Shown: positions 55,116-64,000 of the stretch, piece by piece | Layout of the letters: each line of letters begins with the position of its first letter | Position numbering within the stretch: the first letter of the stretch is position 1 | Assembly (NCBI RefSeq): GCF_004342665.1 | Contig: NZ_SMBY01000010.1 | Coordinates: 1-64,000, forward strand | DNA: 64,000 nt | Source: Samsonia erythrinae | GTDB taxonomy: Bacteria > Pseudomonadota > Gammaproteobacteria > Enterobacterales > Enterobacteriaceae | Direction of reading: 5' to 3' | Notes under the pieces: model-generated | The model's input: only the letters and a program-made list of their open reading frames with translations | What the model was told of the DNA's origin: nothing | Databases searched by the model: none | Program-made: the position numbers and the translations under genes

Positions 55116-56000
55116 ATGAAAATTGGTTTTATTGGACTGGGCATTATGGGAAAACCGATGAGTAAAAATCTGCTGAAGGCAGGTTACTCATTAGTCGTGA
55201 TGGACAGAAATCCGGAAACGGTCGCAGATGTGGTTGCTGCGGGCGCAACGGCGGCTGAAACGCCGAAACAGGTTGCCGAACAGAGCGATGTCATCATCAC
55301 CATGCTGCCGAATTCCCCGCATGTTAAAGAGGTGGTGCTGGGAGAGAACGGCGTCATTGACGGCGCGCGTGCCGGCAGCATTGTCGTGGATATGAGCTCA
55401 ATCGCGCCGCTTGCCAGCCGTGAAATCGCCGCCGCTCTGGCGGAAAAAGAGATTGCGATGCTGGATGCGCCGGTCAGCGGTGGTGAACCTAAGGCGATTG
55501 ACGGCACGCTGTCGGTGATGGTCGGCGGTGACAAAGCGCAGTTTGAGCGCTGTTTTGAGATCCTGAAATCGATGGCGGGTTCCGTGGTACATACCGGCGA
55601 TATTGGTGCCGGCAACGTGACCAAACTGGCGAATCAGGTCATTGTGGCGCTGAACATCGCGGCGATGTCGGAAGCGCTGGTGCTGGCGACGAAAGCGGGG
55701 GTTAACCCTGAGCTGGTCTATCAGGCGATCCGCGGCGGACTGGCGGGCAGTACCGTGCTGGATGCCAAGGCGCCGATGGTACTGGATCGCAATTTTAAAC
55801 CGGGTTTCCGCATCGATCTGCATATTAAAGATCTGGCGAACGCGCTGGATACCTCACACGGCGTGGGGGCGCAGTTGCCGTTGACGGCGGCCGTGATGGA
55901 GATGATGCAGGCGCTGAAAGCGGACGATCTGGGATCGGCCGACCACAGTGCGCTGGCTTGTTACTACGAGAAACTGGCTAAAGTTGAAGTATCAAGATAA
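55116..56000 (+). CDS. garR: 2-hydroxy-3-oxopropionate (tartronate semialdehyde) reductase
   Basis: 294 residues. Reduces tartronate semialdehyde to D-glycerate with NADH. Rossmann motif MKIGFIGLGIMGKPMSKNLL, substrate motif DAPVSGGEPKAIDGTLSVMV and the catalytic lysine in GAGNVTKLANQ show the beta-hydroxyacid dehydrogenase family. ATG 55116 with TTAGGG before it; the frame to 55083 is rejected. Followed by a hairpin and garK. Confidence 0.97.
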   Translation: MKIGFIGLGIMGKPMSKNLLKAGYSLVVMDRNPETVADVVAAGATAAETPKQVAEQSDVIITMLPNSPHVKEVVLGENGVIDGARAGSIVVDMSSIAPLASREIAAALAEKEIAMLDAPVSGGEPKAIDGTLSVMVGGDKAQFERCFEILKSMAGSVVHTGDIGAGNVTKLANQVIVALNIAAMSEALVLATKAGVNPELVYQAIRGGLAGSTVLDAKAPMVLDRNFKPGFRIDLHIKDLANALDTSHGVGAQLPLTAAVMEMMQALKADDLGSADHSALACYYEKLAKVEVSR

Positions 56001-56013
56001 CCAATGGCCGTGA

Positions 56014-56040
56014 GTCGGCTGGCGCAGGAGGCCAGCCGAC
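56014..56040 (+). terminator. Strong hairpin after garR
   Basis: A perfect 10-bp stem GTCGGCTGGC (56014-56023) / GCCAGCCGAC (56031-56040) with a 7-nt loop. No U run follows, so it may slow decay or partially terminate before garK. Confidence 0.5.
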
Positions 56041-56182
56041 CAGCGGATAACCATTCTGATCCACTCAATAGATTTCAGGATCTGCGATTTGCGTTGCAGG
56101 ACAGTTTGTTCTCGGTTTGAACAACGGACACGCAGCCTGAAATATAACGGGTATTAGCGCCGTTTCATGAGCGCGCGGATTA

Positions 56183-56216
56183 TTGATGCAATCGGAACGT
56201 TGATGAAATCGGACCG
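56183..56216 (+). repeat. 17-bp imperfect tandem repeat before garK
   Basis: TTGATGCAATCGGAACG (56183-56199) and TTGATGAAATCGGACCG (56200-56216) are adjacent with 15 of 17 bases identical. The second copy ends 3 bp before the garK start and occupies the ribosome-binding region. No obvious Shine-Dalgarno remains there. Confidence 0.75.
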
Positions 56217-56219
56217 TTT

Positions 56220-57365
56220 ATGAAAATAGTGATCGCACCGGATTCTTATAAAGAAAGCCTGTCTGCACAAGAGGTTGCCACGCAGATTGAAAAGGGGTTT
56301 CGTGAAATCTTTCCCGATGCCTGCTATGTCAAATTACCCGTTGCAGATGGTGGGGAAGGCACCGTTGAAGCGATGGTTGCAGCGACCAACGGCAGGATTG
56401 TCAATGTTAAAGTCACTGGCCCGTTAGGCGATAAGATCGACGCGTTTTTTGGTCTGTCTGGCGACGAGAAAACGGCCTTCATCGAGATGGCGGCGGCGAG
56501 CGGGTTAGAGCGGGTGCCTTCGCAACAGCGCAATCCGTTAAAAACCACCAGCTATGGCACGGGCGAGCTGATTCGCTGCGCGTTGGATCACGGCGTCAGA
56601 CACTGCATCATCGGTATTGGCGGCAGCGCAACCAATGATGGCGGGTCAGGGATGGTGCAGGCGCTGGGCGCGAAGCTGCTGGATGATAAGGGCGAGCAGA
56701 TCGGTTTTGGCGGTGGCGAGCTCGACAAGCTGGTGAGCATTGATATCCGTGAACTGGATGAGCGAATTAAAGGTTGCCGCTTTGAAGTGGCCTGTGATGT
56801 AACCAATCCGTTAACCGGGAAGCAGGGCGCATCGGCGATATTTGGCCCTCAGAAAGGGGCCACGCCGGCCATGATCGAACAGCTGGATAGCGCGCTGAAG
56901 CATTATGCGGCGATCATTCTCCACGATCTGGATATCGCGGTGGAGCAGGTTCCCGGCGCTGGCGCCGCCGGCGGGATGGGGGCGGCGCTTCAGGCGTTTT
57001 GCGGTGCCGAACTGCGTCAGGGCATTGAGATTGTGACAGAGGCGCTGGGGCTGGATGAACTGGTACGGGATGCCACGCTGGTGATCACCGGGGAAGGGCG
57101 TATCGACAGCCAGACGGTTCACGGCAAGGTTCCGATTGGCGTGGCGCGGGTCGCCAAACAGTATAATAAACCCGTGATTGGCATTGCAGGCAGCCTGACG
57201 GCAGATGTCGGCGTCGTCCATGAACATGGTCTGGACGCTGTATTCAGCGTGCTTTACAACATCTGTTCTTTAGAAGAAGCGCTGGATAACGCGGCGGAAA
57301 ACGTGCGGATGGCGGCGCGGAATATCGCCGCCACGATCCGTCTGGCGCAGTCCGTCTCGCGCTGA
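56220..57365 (+). CDS. garK: Glycerate 2-kinase
   Basis: 381 residues. Phosphorylates D-glycerate to 2-phosphoglycerate, the last step of glucarate/galactarate use. Family motifs MKIVIAPDSYKESLSAQEVA, LPVADGGEGTVEAM, GIGGSATNDGGSGMVQALG and VITGEGRIDSQTVHGKVP. The start at 56220 gives the MKIVIAPDSYKESL N-terminus of the family, but the ribosome-binding site is poor and lies in a tandem repeat. 219 bp from garR with a hairpin between, so it may have its own promoter. Confidence 0.97.
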   Translation: MKIVIAPDSYKESLSAQEVATQIEKGFREIFPDACYVKLPVADGGEGTVEAMVAATNGRIVNVKVTGPLGDKIDAFFGLSGDEKTAFIEMAAASGLERVPSQQRNPLKTTSYGTGELIRCALDHGVRHCIIGIGGSATNDGGSGMVQALGAKLLDDKGEQIGFGGGELDKLVSIDIRELDERIKGCRFEVACDVTNPLTGKQGASAIFGPQKGATPAMIEQLDSALKHYAAIILHDLDIAVEQVPGAGAAGGMGAALQAFCGAELRQGIEIVTEALGLDELVRDATLVITGEGRIDSQTVHGKVPIGVARVAKQYNKPVIGIAGSLTADVGVVHEHGLDAVFSVLYNICSLEEALDNAAENVRMAARNIAATIRLAQSVSR

Positions 57366-57801
57366 GCGCCATCGTGATTTGGTAGGGACTAGATTCAATG
57401 TCGACCTTACTAAATAATGTCGGCTTTACTAAATATTGTATGCAGACGTAGACGCGGAGACGGTTTCGTGCGCCACAATACTGATATTTCATGCTACTTC
57501 GCAGCACGCGCCCGACACGGGGAGGCTCAAACGCCGCTCGCCCCGTTACCCCTGGGCTTTCGGCGTAAATTATGCCGCTAACGCGGTACCCTCGTCGGTA
57601 TCTGGCTTAACGGAGCGATTGCGACACGATTACTCGCCCCATAAATGGGGCTCGCCCTTCGGGCCAGCACGTGGCGCAAGTTTTCGTCGCGTCCTGCGGC
57701 TCATCCTAAGCCAGCTACCTCCTCAGCGCCCGATAACGGCAAAACCCACGATGTTCTCCTGTGCTTGTGACGAAGAGACAGAGCTATGCCGGGAATATTG
57801 A
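57366..57801. other. 436-bp region between garK and barA with adjacent hairpins
   Basis: Between convergent garK and barA. Two hairpins sit side by side: GCCCCAT/ATGGGGC (57636-57651) and GCCC-TTC-GGGC (57654-57664). No T runs. A 121-codon ORF (57436-57801) covers it, but its protein is arginine- and proline-rich without recognisable domains. The composition and the mosaic of G-C rich palindromes suggest a non-coding repetitive element rather than a gene. Confidence 0.45.
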
Positions 57802-60597
57802 TTACGGGTGTAGCGGTTTGATATGCGGCTGGGCGGCTTTGTTGACGTTTTCAATCTCATCAAGCAGTTCCAGCCATTCAGGTTCCAGCTCGCTGGCGTG
57901 AATACCTTTAGACAACTGTTGCTCCAGATAGCGGCAAATACGTTTCAGGCGCGGAACGCCGCTGTAGCTGCAACTGCCATGCAGTTTATGGATCAGTTCG
58001 ATAATGTTTTCATCCGTCTGACCATTCAGCTCGTTTTCTACCTTCTGACGCACCTCCGGCAGGAAATCCAGCAGCATTTGCAACAGGTCACGCGCCAGTT
58101 CGGGTTTATTGGCCGCCTGCTGTTGCGCCAATGCCCAGTCAAGCGACAACTGGCTGTCGTCATGCTCGCTCAGTAGGCCGGAGATATCGCCTTGTTCCCG
58201 CGTTGGCGGATCCTGACGCGCATGGCGCGTCAGCACGCTTTTTAGCATCTGCTCGTCTATCGGTTTAGCCAGATAGTCATCCATTCCAGAGCGCAGCAGG
58301 TGTTCGCGCTCATCAGCCATGGTTTGTGCCGTCACGGCGATGATCGGCGTGGTGACATGGTGGGGGATCTGACGGATCAGTTCGCAGGCGCGTATGCCGT
58401 CCATTCCCGGCATCTGAATATCCATGAGGATGATATCGATGTGGTGTTTTTTGGCCTGTGAAATGGCATCCGGCCCGTTCTCACAGAGGATAATGGTGTC
58501 GACCTGCTCTTCCAGCAGCGTACCAATCAGTTTCAGGTTCGCGGGATTGTCATCAACCGCCATCACGCTAAGCGGCAATCGGACCGGATGGGGAGCGGCA
58601 CTTTGGTTCGATGCCGCGTTATCCGTCAGCGGCGCGTGGGGAAATAGCGTGCTGTCCTGTAATAATGGCAGCAGGCGTTGCGCGGCGATCGGTTTACTCA
58701 GACAGGCATGCACGCCGAAGGTTTTCAACTGTTCGGCATCCATTTGCGCCAGACTCGGCAGCGCCATCATCACGTAGGGCGCGCGGCGGCAGACATCACG
58801 CAGTCTGGGCATGTAATCGAGCAGCGTATTGCGATATTGCACGGGAATGCCGAGCAGCAGAATATCAAACTCCTCTTCCGGCAGTTGCTCCAGCGTCGGG
58901 CTGTGGCTCACTATCAGCGGCGTCTGGCTCAGGATATCCAGCGTGGCCTGTGCGGCGATAGGATGGTATTCCACGTAGGCCAGACGTTTGCCTTGCAGCA
59001 TCGTGTAGACGGGCTCGGTGGGAACCGCGTGCGGGTTGAGCGCCAGCGTAATGTGGAACCAGAACGTCGACCCTTTGTTGAGCTGGCTTTGGAAACTGAT
59101 ATGGCCGCCCATTTCTTTGACTAAACGCTGGGTGATGACCAGTCCGAGTCCCGTACCGCCATGACGCCGTGAAATACTGGTGTCGGCCTGACGAAAAGCC
59201 TGAAACAGCTGCGATTGCTGCAATTCGGCGATGCCGATACCGGTATCGCGGATCTGCACTTCCAACTGCACCTGGTTTTGCTCCTGCCGACGCTTCTCGA
59301 CCCGAATATCAATATTGCCCTGCTCGGTAAATTTAATCGCGTTACCCAGCAGGTTGGTGATGATTTGCTGTATGCGCAGGGGATCGCCGACGAACTGTTG
59401 GGGAACGTCATTCTGAATGCTGAGCGTCAGTTCCAACCCTTTTTCATGGGCAGTATGCGCCAGTAACATCACGACTTCATCCAGCGTGTTATGCAATGAG
59501 AAGGGGATATCTTCCAGCACCAGTTTTCCGGCTTCCAGTTTGGAGAAATCCAGTACGTCGTTAATAATGTTCAGCAGGTTATTGGCGGAACGTTCGATGG
59601 TGAGCAGATAGTCGGTTTGCGTCGGGTTCAGCGGTGTTTTCAACGTCTGGCGGGTGAAACCGATCACGCCATTCAGCGGTGTTCTCAATTCGTGAGACAT
59701 ATTGGCCAGAAATTCCGACTTGATGCGCGCGGCTTCCTGCGCCCGTTTTTTGGCCAGATCCAGCTCAACGTTTTGGATCTCCATCTGCTCCAGCGTTTCC
59801 CGCAGATCGTAGGTCGCCTGATCGATGTTTTGCTGCATCTCTTCATGATAGGCGGTCAGCGACATCGCCATGGAGTTAATGCCGTTTTTCAACATATCCA
59901 ACTCGCCGAGCATGTCGCCTTCCACCCGGCTATCCAACTGGCCACGGCGTATACGATCGACCGTGTCCACCATATTACGGATGGGGGCGGTGACGTCTCG
60001 CATCAGGCGATAAGCGAAGAAGACCGCCGCGCCCAGAGACAACAGCAGCAAGATCGCGGCGATGAAGATTTCCTGATACTGCTGAAGCCGAATGGTGCTG
60101 GTGTCCAGCTCTATCACCAGATAACCCATGGGGGTGGTCTGGCCGGACTGCGCGGGCGCCGTTTCGCGGGGCGCGAACTCTCTGTCAATGGCGATCGGCA
60201 TATGAAGAATCAGAGCGTCATCGGTGTAATGCAGGTGCATCTTATTGCCAGAGAAGTCATCGTTGTTGAGCAACTGTAATGGAACGTTATTGCGTACATT
60301 GGTCGTGGCCAGTAGCTGGTTATGCGCATCGAACACGCTGATGGTGCGAATAATCGCGGAGTGTTGGCGATGAAGCGTATTGATCAACGGCGGGATCGCC
60401 TCCGTCTGACGATGGGTAATGGCGTAAGCGGTGATCGTCGCCAGCGGTTCAATGATGCTGGTGCCGGAGTTAGCCAACTGCGACTGCAACTGGTTGTAAC
60501 GGTGGATAACGAAAAATGTACTGAGCAACAGCCCGATCATGAGCGTCGGAGCCAAAATCAGTATCAACATCCGTGCACGAAGACTGTATTTGGTCAT
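57802..60597 (-). CDS. barA: Hybrid sensor histidine kinase BarA
   Basis: 931 residues (E. coli 918). Tripartite kinase that phosphorylates the response regulator UvrY/GacA and so controls the Csr system and, in plant pathogens, virulence. TM1 (~10-30), periplasmic domain, TM2 (~175-195), HAMP, H-box [19 protein letters not shown], ATPase motifs, receiver domain with [13 protein letters not shown], and C-terminal Hpt domain with the phosphorylated histidine in [12 protein letters not shown]. The N-terminus [18 protein letters not shown] fits. Divergent from rlmD, as in E. coli. Confidence 0.98.
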   Translation of the reverse strand: MTKYSLRARMLILILAPTLMIGLLLSTFFVIHRYNQLQSQLANSGTSIIEPLATITAYAITHRQTEAIPPLINTLHRQHSAIIRTISVFDAHNQLLATTNVRNNVPLQLLNNDDFSGNKMHLHYTDDALILHMPIAIDREFAPRETAPAQSGQTTPMGYLVIELDTSTIRLQQYQEIFIAAILLLLSLGAAVFFAYRLMRDVTAPIRNMVDTVDRIRRGQLDSRVEGDMLGELDMLKNGINSMAMSLTAYHEEMQQNIDQATYDLRETLEQMEIQNVELDLAKKRAQEAARIKSEFLANMSHELRTPLNGVIGFTRQTLKTPLNPTQTDYLLTIERSANNLLNIINDVLDFSKLEAGKLVLEDIPFSLHNTLDEVVMLLAHTAHEKGLELTLSIQNDVPQQFVGDPLRIQQIITNLLGNAIKFTEQGNIDIRVEKRRQEQNQVQLEVQIRDTGIGIAELQQSQLFQAFRQADTSISRRHGGTGLGLVITQRLVKEMGGHISFQSQLNKGSTFWFHITLALNPHAVPTEPVYTMLQGKRLAYVEYHPIAAQATLDILSQTPLIVSHSPTLEQLPEEEFDILLLGIPVQYRNTLLDYMPRLRDVCRRAPYVMMALPSLAQMDAEQLKTFGVHACLSKPIAAQRLLPLLQDSTLFPHAPLTDNAASNQSAAPHPVRLPLSVMAVDDNPANLKLIGTLLEEQVDTIILCENGPDAISQAKKHHIDIILMDIQMPGMDGIRACELIRQIPHHVTTPIIAVTAQTMADEREHLLRSGMDDYLAKPIDEQMLKSVLTRHARQDPPTREQGDISGLLSEHDDSQLSLDWALAQQQAANKPELARDLLQMLLDFLPEVRQKVENELNGQTDENIIELIHKLHGSCSYSGVPRLKRICRYLEQQLSKGIHASELEPEWLELLDEIENVNKAAQPHIKPLHP

Positions 60598-60690
60598 GAG
60601 GTTCCAATGTGGGAGAATTAAAGGATATCGGGCACCCTTACATGTATCGGGTATAACCGTTCAACTCAAGAGATAAATCGATAGTACATT

Positions 60691-62043
60691 ATGGCGCAAT
60701 TCTACTCTCCCAACCGGCGTGTGACGACCCGGAAAGCGGTTCCCGCTAAAACGCTCACGGTAACGGCAACGTCACTTGACCCGTTTGGTCAGGGCGTCGC
60801 TCGTCATGAAGGAAAGGCGGTGTTCGTCACGGGGCTGTTGCCGGGAGAACAGGCTGAGATTCAACTGACGGAAGAAAAACGTCAGTTCGCGCACGCCAAA
60901 CTGAAACGCATCCTGACGCGAAGCCTACAGCGTGTTGAACCGCGATGCCCCCACTTTACCCGCTGCGGCGGCTGCCAACAGCAGCACGCGGATATTGCGC
61001 TACAGCAGGCGAGTAAAATGGCGGCGTTGGCGCGCATGATGGTTCGGGAAACGGGGGACGAACCCCCTGCCGTGTCGCTGATCGCCGGCACACCCTATGC
61101 CTACCGGAGACGCGCGCGGCTTGCGTTATACTTTCAGGCGAAAGCGCGGCGTTTGTTGATGGGATATCGGCAGTCGGCCTCGCACGATCTTGTGGATATT
61201 GATGCGTGCCCGGTGCTGCGCCCTGAACTTGAAGCGTTGTTGCGCCCGCTGCGCGCGTGCCTGAACCAGCTCAGTGCGGTGGCGCGGTTGGGGCATGTCG
61301 AGTTGGTACAGGCGGATAATGGCCCGTTGCTGGTGCTGAGGCATCTCGATCCGCTACAGCATGCCGATGAGCAGCGGCTGCGTGATTTTGCTCGTCAGCA
61401 TGGGGTTGCGGTCTATCTGGCGTCGGATGCCGACACCTTGCGCTGTCTGCATGGCGAGGCGCCGGTGTATCACGTTGCCGGGCTGACGCTGGCATTCAGC
61501 CCGCGTGATTTTATTCAGGTGAATGATGCGGTGAACCAGCAGATGGTCGCACAGGCGCTGGCATGGCTGGATGTGCAACCACAGGATCGGGTATTAGATC
61601 TGTTCTGCGGCATGGGGAATTTTACGCTGCCGCTGGCGCAGCGCGCCGCCAGTGTTGTCGGTGTTGAAGGTGTGCCCGCGCTGGTGGAAAAAGGGCGCGA
61701 GAATGCCCGGCGCAATGCGCTGGGCAATGTCACATTTTCTCACCAAAATCTTGAAGATGATGTTATGCAACAGCCGTGGGCGGCCCAGAGTTTTGATAAG
61801 ATATTACTCGATCCGTCACGCGCGGGCGCGGCAGGATTGATGGAGCGAATCGCCAGTCTGGCGCCGGAACGGGTGGTGTACGTTTCCTGTAACCCCACGA
61901 CGCTGGCGCGCGATAGCAACGTTTTACTGACGGCAGGTTTCAGGCTGGCAAACGTCGCGATGTTGGATATGTTTCCACATACCGGGCACCTTGAATCGAT
62001 GGCGCTGTTTTTGCGTGATTCCAGCACGCGTAAGACGCGATAA
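60691..62043 (+). CDS. rlmD: 23S rRNA (uracil1939-C5)-methyltransferase
   Basis: 450 residues. N-terminal TRAM domain (~14-72), a [4Fe-4S]-cluster cysteine set ([10 protein letters not shown] plus a later cysteine in DIDACPVL), and SAM methyltransferase domain with [19 protein letters not shown] and the catalytic cysteine in [16 protein letters not shown]. Formerly rumA. It precedes relA by 56 bp, as in E. coli, and is probably co-transcribed. Confidence 0.97.
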   Translation: MAQFYSPNRRVTTRKAVPAKTLTVTATSLDPFGQGVARHEGKAVFVTGLLPGEQAEIQLTEEKRQFAHAKLKRILTRSLQRVEPRCPHFTRCGGCQQQHADIALQQASKMAALARMMVRETGDEPPAVSLIAGTPYAYRRRARLALYFQAKARRLLMGYRQSASHDLVDIDACPVLRPELEALLRPLRACLNQLSAVARLGHVELVQADNGPLLVLRHLDPLQHADEQRLRDFARQHGVAVYLASDADTLRCLHGEAPVYHVAGLTLAFSPRDFIQVNDAVNQQMVAQALAWLDVQPQDRVLDLFCGMGNFTLPLAQRAASVVGVEGVPALVEKGRENARRNALGNVTFSHQNLEDDVMQQPWAAQSFDKILLDPSRAGAAGLMERIASLAPERVVYVSCNPTTLARDSNVLLTAGFRLANVAMLDMFPHTGHLESMALFLRDSSTRKTR

Positions 62044-62099
62044 GCCGCAGGCGCATGTTGTTGTCGTTCGCAAGGTGAAGGGTAACGTAGGGAGAGATT

Positions 62100-64000
62100 A
62101 TGGTTGCGGTAAGAAGTGCACATTTGAATACGGCAGGCGAGTTCGTGCCTGATGCGTGGATTGCTTCACTCGGCATTGCCAGCCAGCAATCGTGTGAGCG
62201 TTTAGCCGAAACCTGGCGTTACTGTGAGAAGCAAACGCAAAATCAACCTGATGCATCGCTGCTGCTGTGGCGCGGCATCGAAATGGTGGAAATCCTGTCC
62301 ACGCTCAGTATGGACAACGACAGCATGCGCGCGGCGCTGCTCTTCCCGCTGGCGGATGCCAACGTCGTCGATGAGGCGACGCTGGAGGAGGCGTTTGGCA
62401 AAAACATCGTGGATTTGGTGCATGGCGTGCGCGATATGGATGCCATTCGCCAGCTCAAAGCAACGCAGCACGATTCAGGCGCCTCTGAACAGGTTGATAA
62501 CATCCGCCGTATGCTACTGGCGATGGTGGAAGATTTCCGCTGCGTGGTGATCAAGCTTGCCGAGCGGATCGCGCATCTGCGTGAAGTGAAGGATGCTCCG
62601 GAAGAAGAGCGGGTGCTGGCGGCCAAGGAGTGTACCAATATCTACGCGCCGCTGGCTAACCGGCTGGGCATCGGACAGTTGAAATGGGAGCTGGAGGATT
62701 TCTGCTTCCGCTATCTGCACCCTGAGGAATATAAAAAAATCGCCAAACTGCTGCACGAGCGCCGTATCGATCGCGCGCAGTATATTGACGATTTTGTCAA
62801 AACGCTGCGCGACGCCATGAAAAAAGAGGGCGTGCAGGCGGAAATTTACGGCCGTCCCAAACATATTTACAGCATCTGGCGCAAGATGCAGAAGAAAGCG
62901 CTGTCGTTTGATGAACTCTTTGATGTGCGCGCGGTGCGGATTGTTGTTGAACGCTTGCAGGACTGCTATGGCGCGCTGGGTATCGTGCACACGCACTATC
63001 GCCATCTGCCAGACGAGTTTGACGATTATGTCGCGAACCCAAAACCGAATGGCTATCAGTCTATTCACACCGTGGTGTTGGGGCCGGGCGGGAAGACGCT
63101 TGAAATTCAGATCCGCACGCGGCAGATGCATGAAGATGCCGAACTGGGCGTCGCGGCGCACTGGAAATACAAAGAAGGCACCGTGGCGGGAGGCCGTTCT
63201 GGTTATGAGGGGAGAATCGCCTGGCTGCGTAAACTTCTTGCCTGGCAGGAAGAGGTGGCGGATTCGAATGACATGCTTGATGAAGTTCGCAGTCAGGTCT
63301 TCGACGATCGCGTCTATGTCTTTACGCCGAAAGGCGACGTGGTGGATCTTCCCGCGGGATCGACGCCGCTGGATTTTGCCTATCACATCCACAGCGACAT
63401 CGGGCACCGTTGCATCGGGGCGAAAGTCGGCGGGCGCATTGTGCCGTTTACCTACCAACTGCAAATGGGCGATCAGATTGAAATCATCACCCAGAAGCAG
63501 CCGAATCCAAGCCGCGACTGGTTGAATCCTAATCTGGGGTACATCACGACCAGCCGCGGGCGTTCCAAGATCCAGAACTGGTTCCGCAAGCAAGATCGCG
63601 ACAAGAATATTCTGGCGGGACGGCAGATTCTGGATGATGAACTGTCGCATCTTGGCATCAGCCTGAAAGCCGCAGAGAAATTGCTGTTACCGCGCTACAA
63701 CGTGAACTCGCTGGATGAGCTGCTGGCTTCGATCGGCGGCGGCGATATTCGCTTAAATCAGATGGTGAATTTCCTGCAATCGCAGTTGAATCAACCGAGC
63801 GCGGAAGAGCAGGATCGGGAAGCGCTGCGTCAGTTGACGCAGAAATCCATGCAGCCGCCGGCGCGCAGCAATAACAGTAAAGACAACGGGCGCATCGTGG
63901 TTGAAGGCGTTGGTAATCTGATGCATCACATCGCCCGCTGCTGCCAGCCGATTCCGGGAGATGACATCACCGGGTTTATCACCCGTGGACGGGGCATTTC
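62100..64000 (+). CDS. relA: GTP pyrophosphokinase RelA (3' end outside window)
   Basis: 633 complete codons are seen; the frame stays open to the window end. Synthesises (p)ppGpp at stalled ribosomes (stringent response). The start MVAVRSAHLNTAGEFVPDAW, with GGGAGAG 6 nt upstream, fits. Degenerate hydrolase domain with RIAHLREVKDAP; synthetase domain with YGRPKHIYSIWRKMQKK and PNGYQSIHTVVLGP; TGS domain with VYVFTPKGDVVDLPAGSTPL; then the CC/zinc-finger region up to GNLMHHIARCCQPIPGDD. The C-terminal ACT domain lies beyond the window. Confidence 0.98.
   Translation, partial: MVAVRSAHLNTAGEFVPDAWIASLGIASQQSCERLAETWRYCEKQTQNQPDASLLLWRGIEMVEILSTLSMDNDSMRAALLFPLADANVVDEATLEEAFGKNIVDLVHGVRDMDAIRQLKATQHDSGASEQVDNIRRMLLAMVEDFRCVVIKLAERIAHLREVKDAPEEERVLAAKECTNIYAPLANRLGIGQLKWELEDFCFRYLHPEEYKKIAKLLHERRIDRAQYIDDFVKTLRDAMKKEGVQAEIYGRPKHIYSIWRKMQKKALSFDELFDVRAVRIVVERLQDCYGALGIVHTHYRHLPDEFDDYVANPKPNGYQSIHTVVLGPGGKTLEIQIRTRQMHEDAELGVAAHWKYKEGTVAGGRSGYEGRIAWLRKLLAWQEEVADSNDMLDEVRSQVFDDRVYVFTPKGDVVDLPAGSTPLDFAYHIHSDIGHRCIGAKVGGRIVPFTYQLQMGDQIEIITQKQPNPSRDWLNPNLGYITTSRGRSKIQNWFRKQDRDKNILAGRQILDDELSHLGISLKAAEKLLLPRYNVNSLDELLASIGGGDIRLNQMVNFLQSQLNQPSAEEQDREALRQLTQKSMQPPARSNNSKDNGRIVVEGVGNLMHHIARCCQPIPGDDITGFITRGRGI

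Noticed and set aside
57436-57801. 121-codon ORF between garK and barA
   Set aside because: Runs through hairpins, arginine- and proline-rich composition and no domain; judged non-coding, though a conserved family cannot be excluded without a search.
62514-63650. 378-codon antisense ORF opposite relA
   Set aside because: Shadow of the well-supported relA coding frame.

Overview
The window is chromosomal DNA from an enterobacterium (order Enterobacterales). Nearly every protein is a full-length relative of a known Escherichia coli protein, and many E. coli gene neighbourhoods are kept: rpsF-priB-rpsR-rplI, fklB-ytfE, cpdB/cysQ/ytfJ/ytfK/ytfL/msrA/tamAB/ytfP/ppa, plsY/folB/uppP/cca/ygiM/ygiF/glnE/hldE, and gudPXD-barA-rlmD-relA. 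Blocks that lie apart in E. coli are joined here, and a Bap/Lap-type giant adhesin with its own type I exporter is present. This suggests the soft-rot/plant-associated Pectobacteriaceae (Pectobacterium/Brenneria-like). The genus is an inference; the sequence alone does not prove it.

Layout. (1) 1-11614: 3' part of a giant surface adhesin (16 Ig-like repeats, three C-terminal modules, type I secretion signal), followed by a TolC-like outer-membrane protein, an ABC exporter with a degenerate peptidase domain and an HlyD-like adaptor: a complete secretion machine beside its substrate. (2) 11767-13407: ribosomal protein operon rpsF-priB-rpsR-rplI with promoter, leader and terminator. (3) 13457-29860: DUF488 gene, ytfB, fklB, ytfE (with an NsrR-like operator), DUF2502 gene, cpdB, cysQ, ytfJ, ytfK, ytfL, msrA, tamA-tamB-ytfP. 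(4) 29961-32392: ppa and a chemoreceptor with a sigma-28-like promoter. (5) 32397-42626: plsY, folB, uppP, cca, ygiM, ygiF, glnE, hldE. (6) 42750-46652: ligA-ypeB, detached from its usual zipA neighbour, then an Aer-like PAS chemoreceptor. (7) 47332-57365: a D-glucarate/D-galactarate catabolic cluster, garD (divergent), gudP, a small ORF, gudX, gudD, garL, garR, garK. It encodes uptake, both dehydratases, aldolase, tartronate semialdehyde reductase and glycerate kinase, which covers the route from sugar diacids to pyruvate and 2-phosphoglycerate. (8) 57802-64000: barA, rlmD and the 5' part of relA.

Most of the window is core genome. The parts most worth a second look are the near-identical segmental duplications in the adhesin, a 23-bp element repeated upstream of gudP and gudX (candidate regulator site), an unannotated 47-codon ORF coupled to gudX, short tandem repeats in front of gudD and garK, the relocated ligA-ypeB pair, and a 436-bp hairpin-containing stretch between garK and barA.
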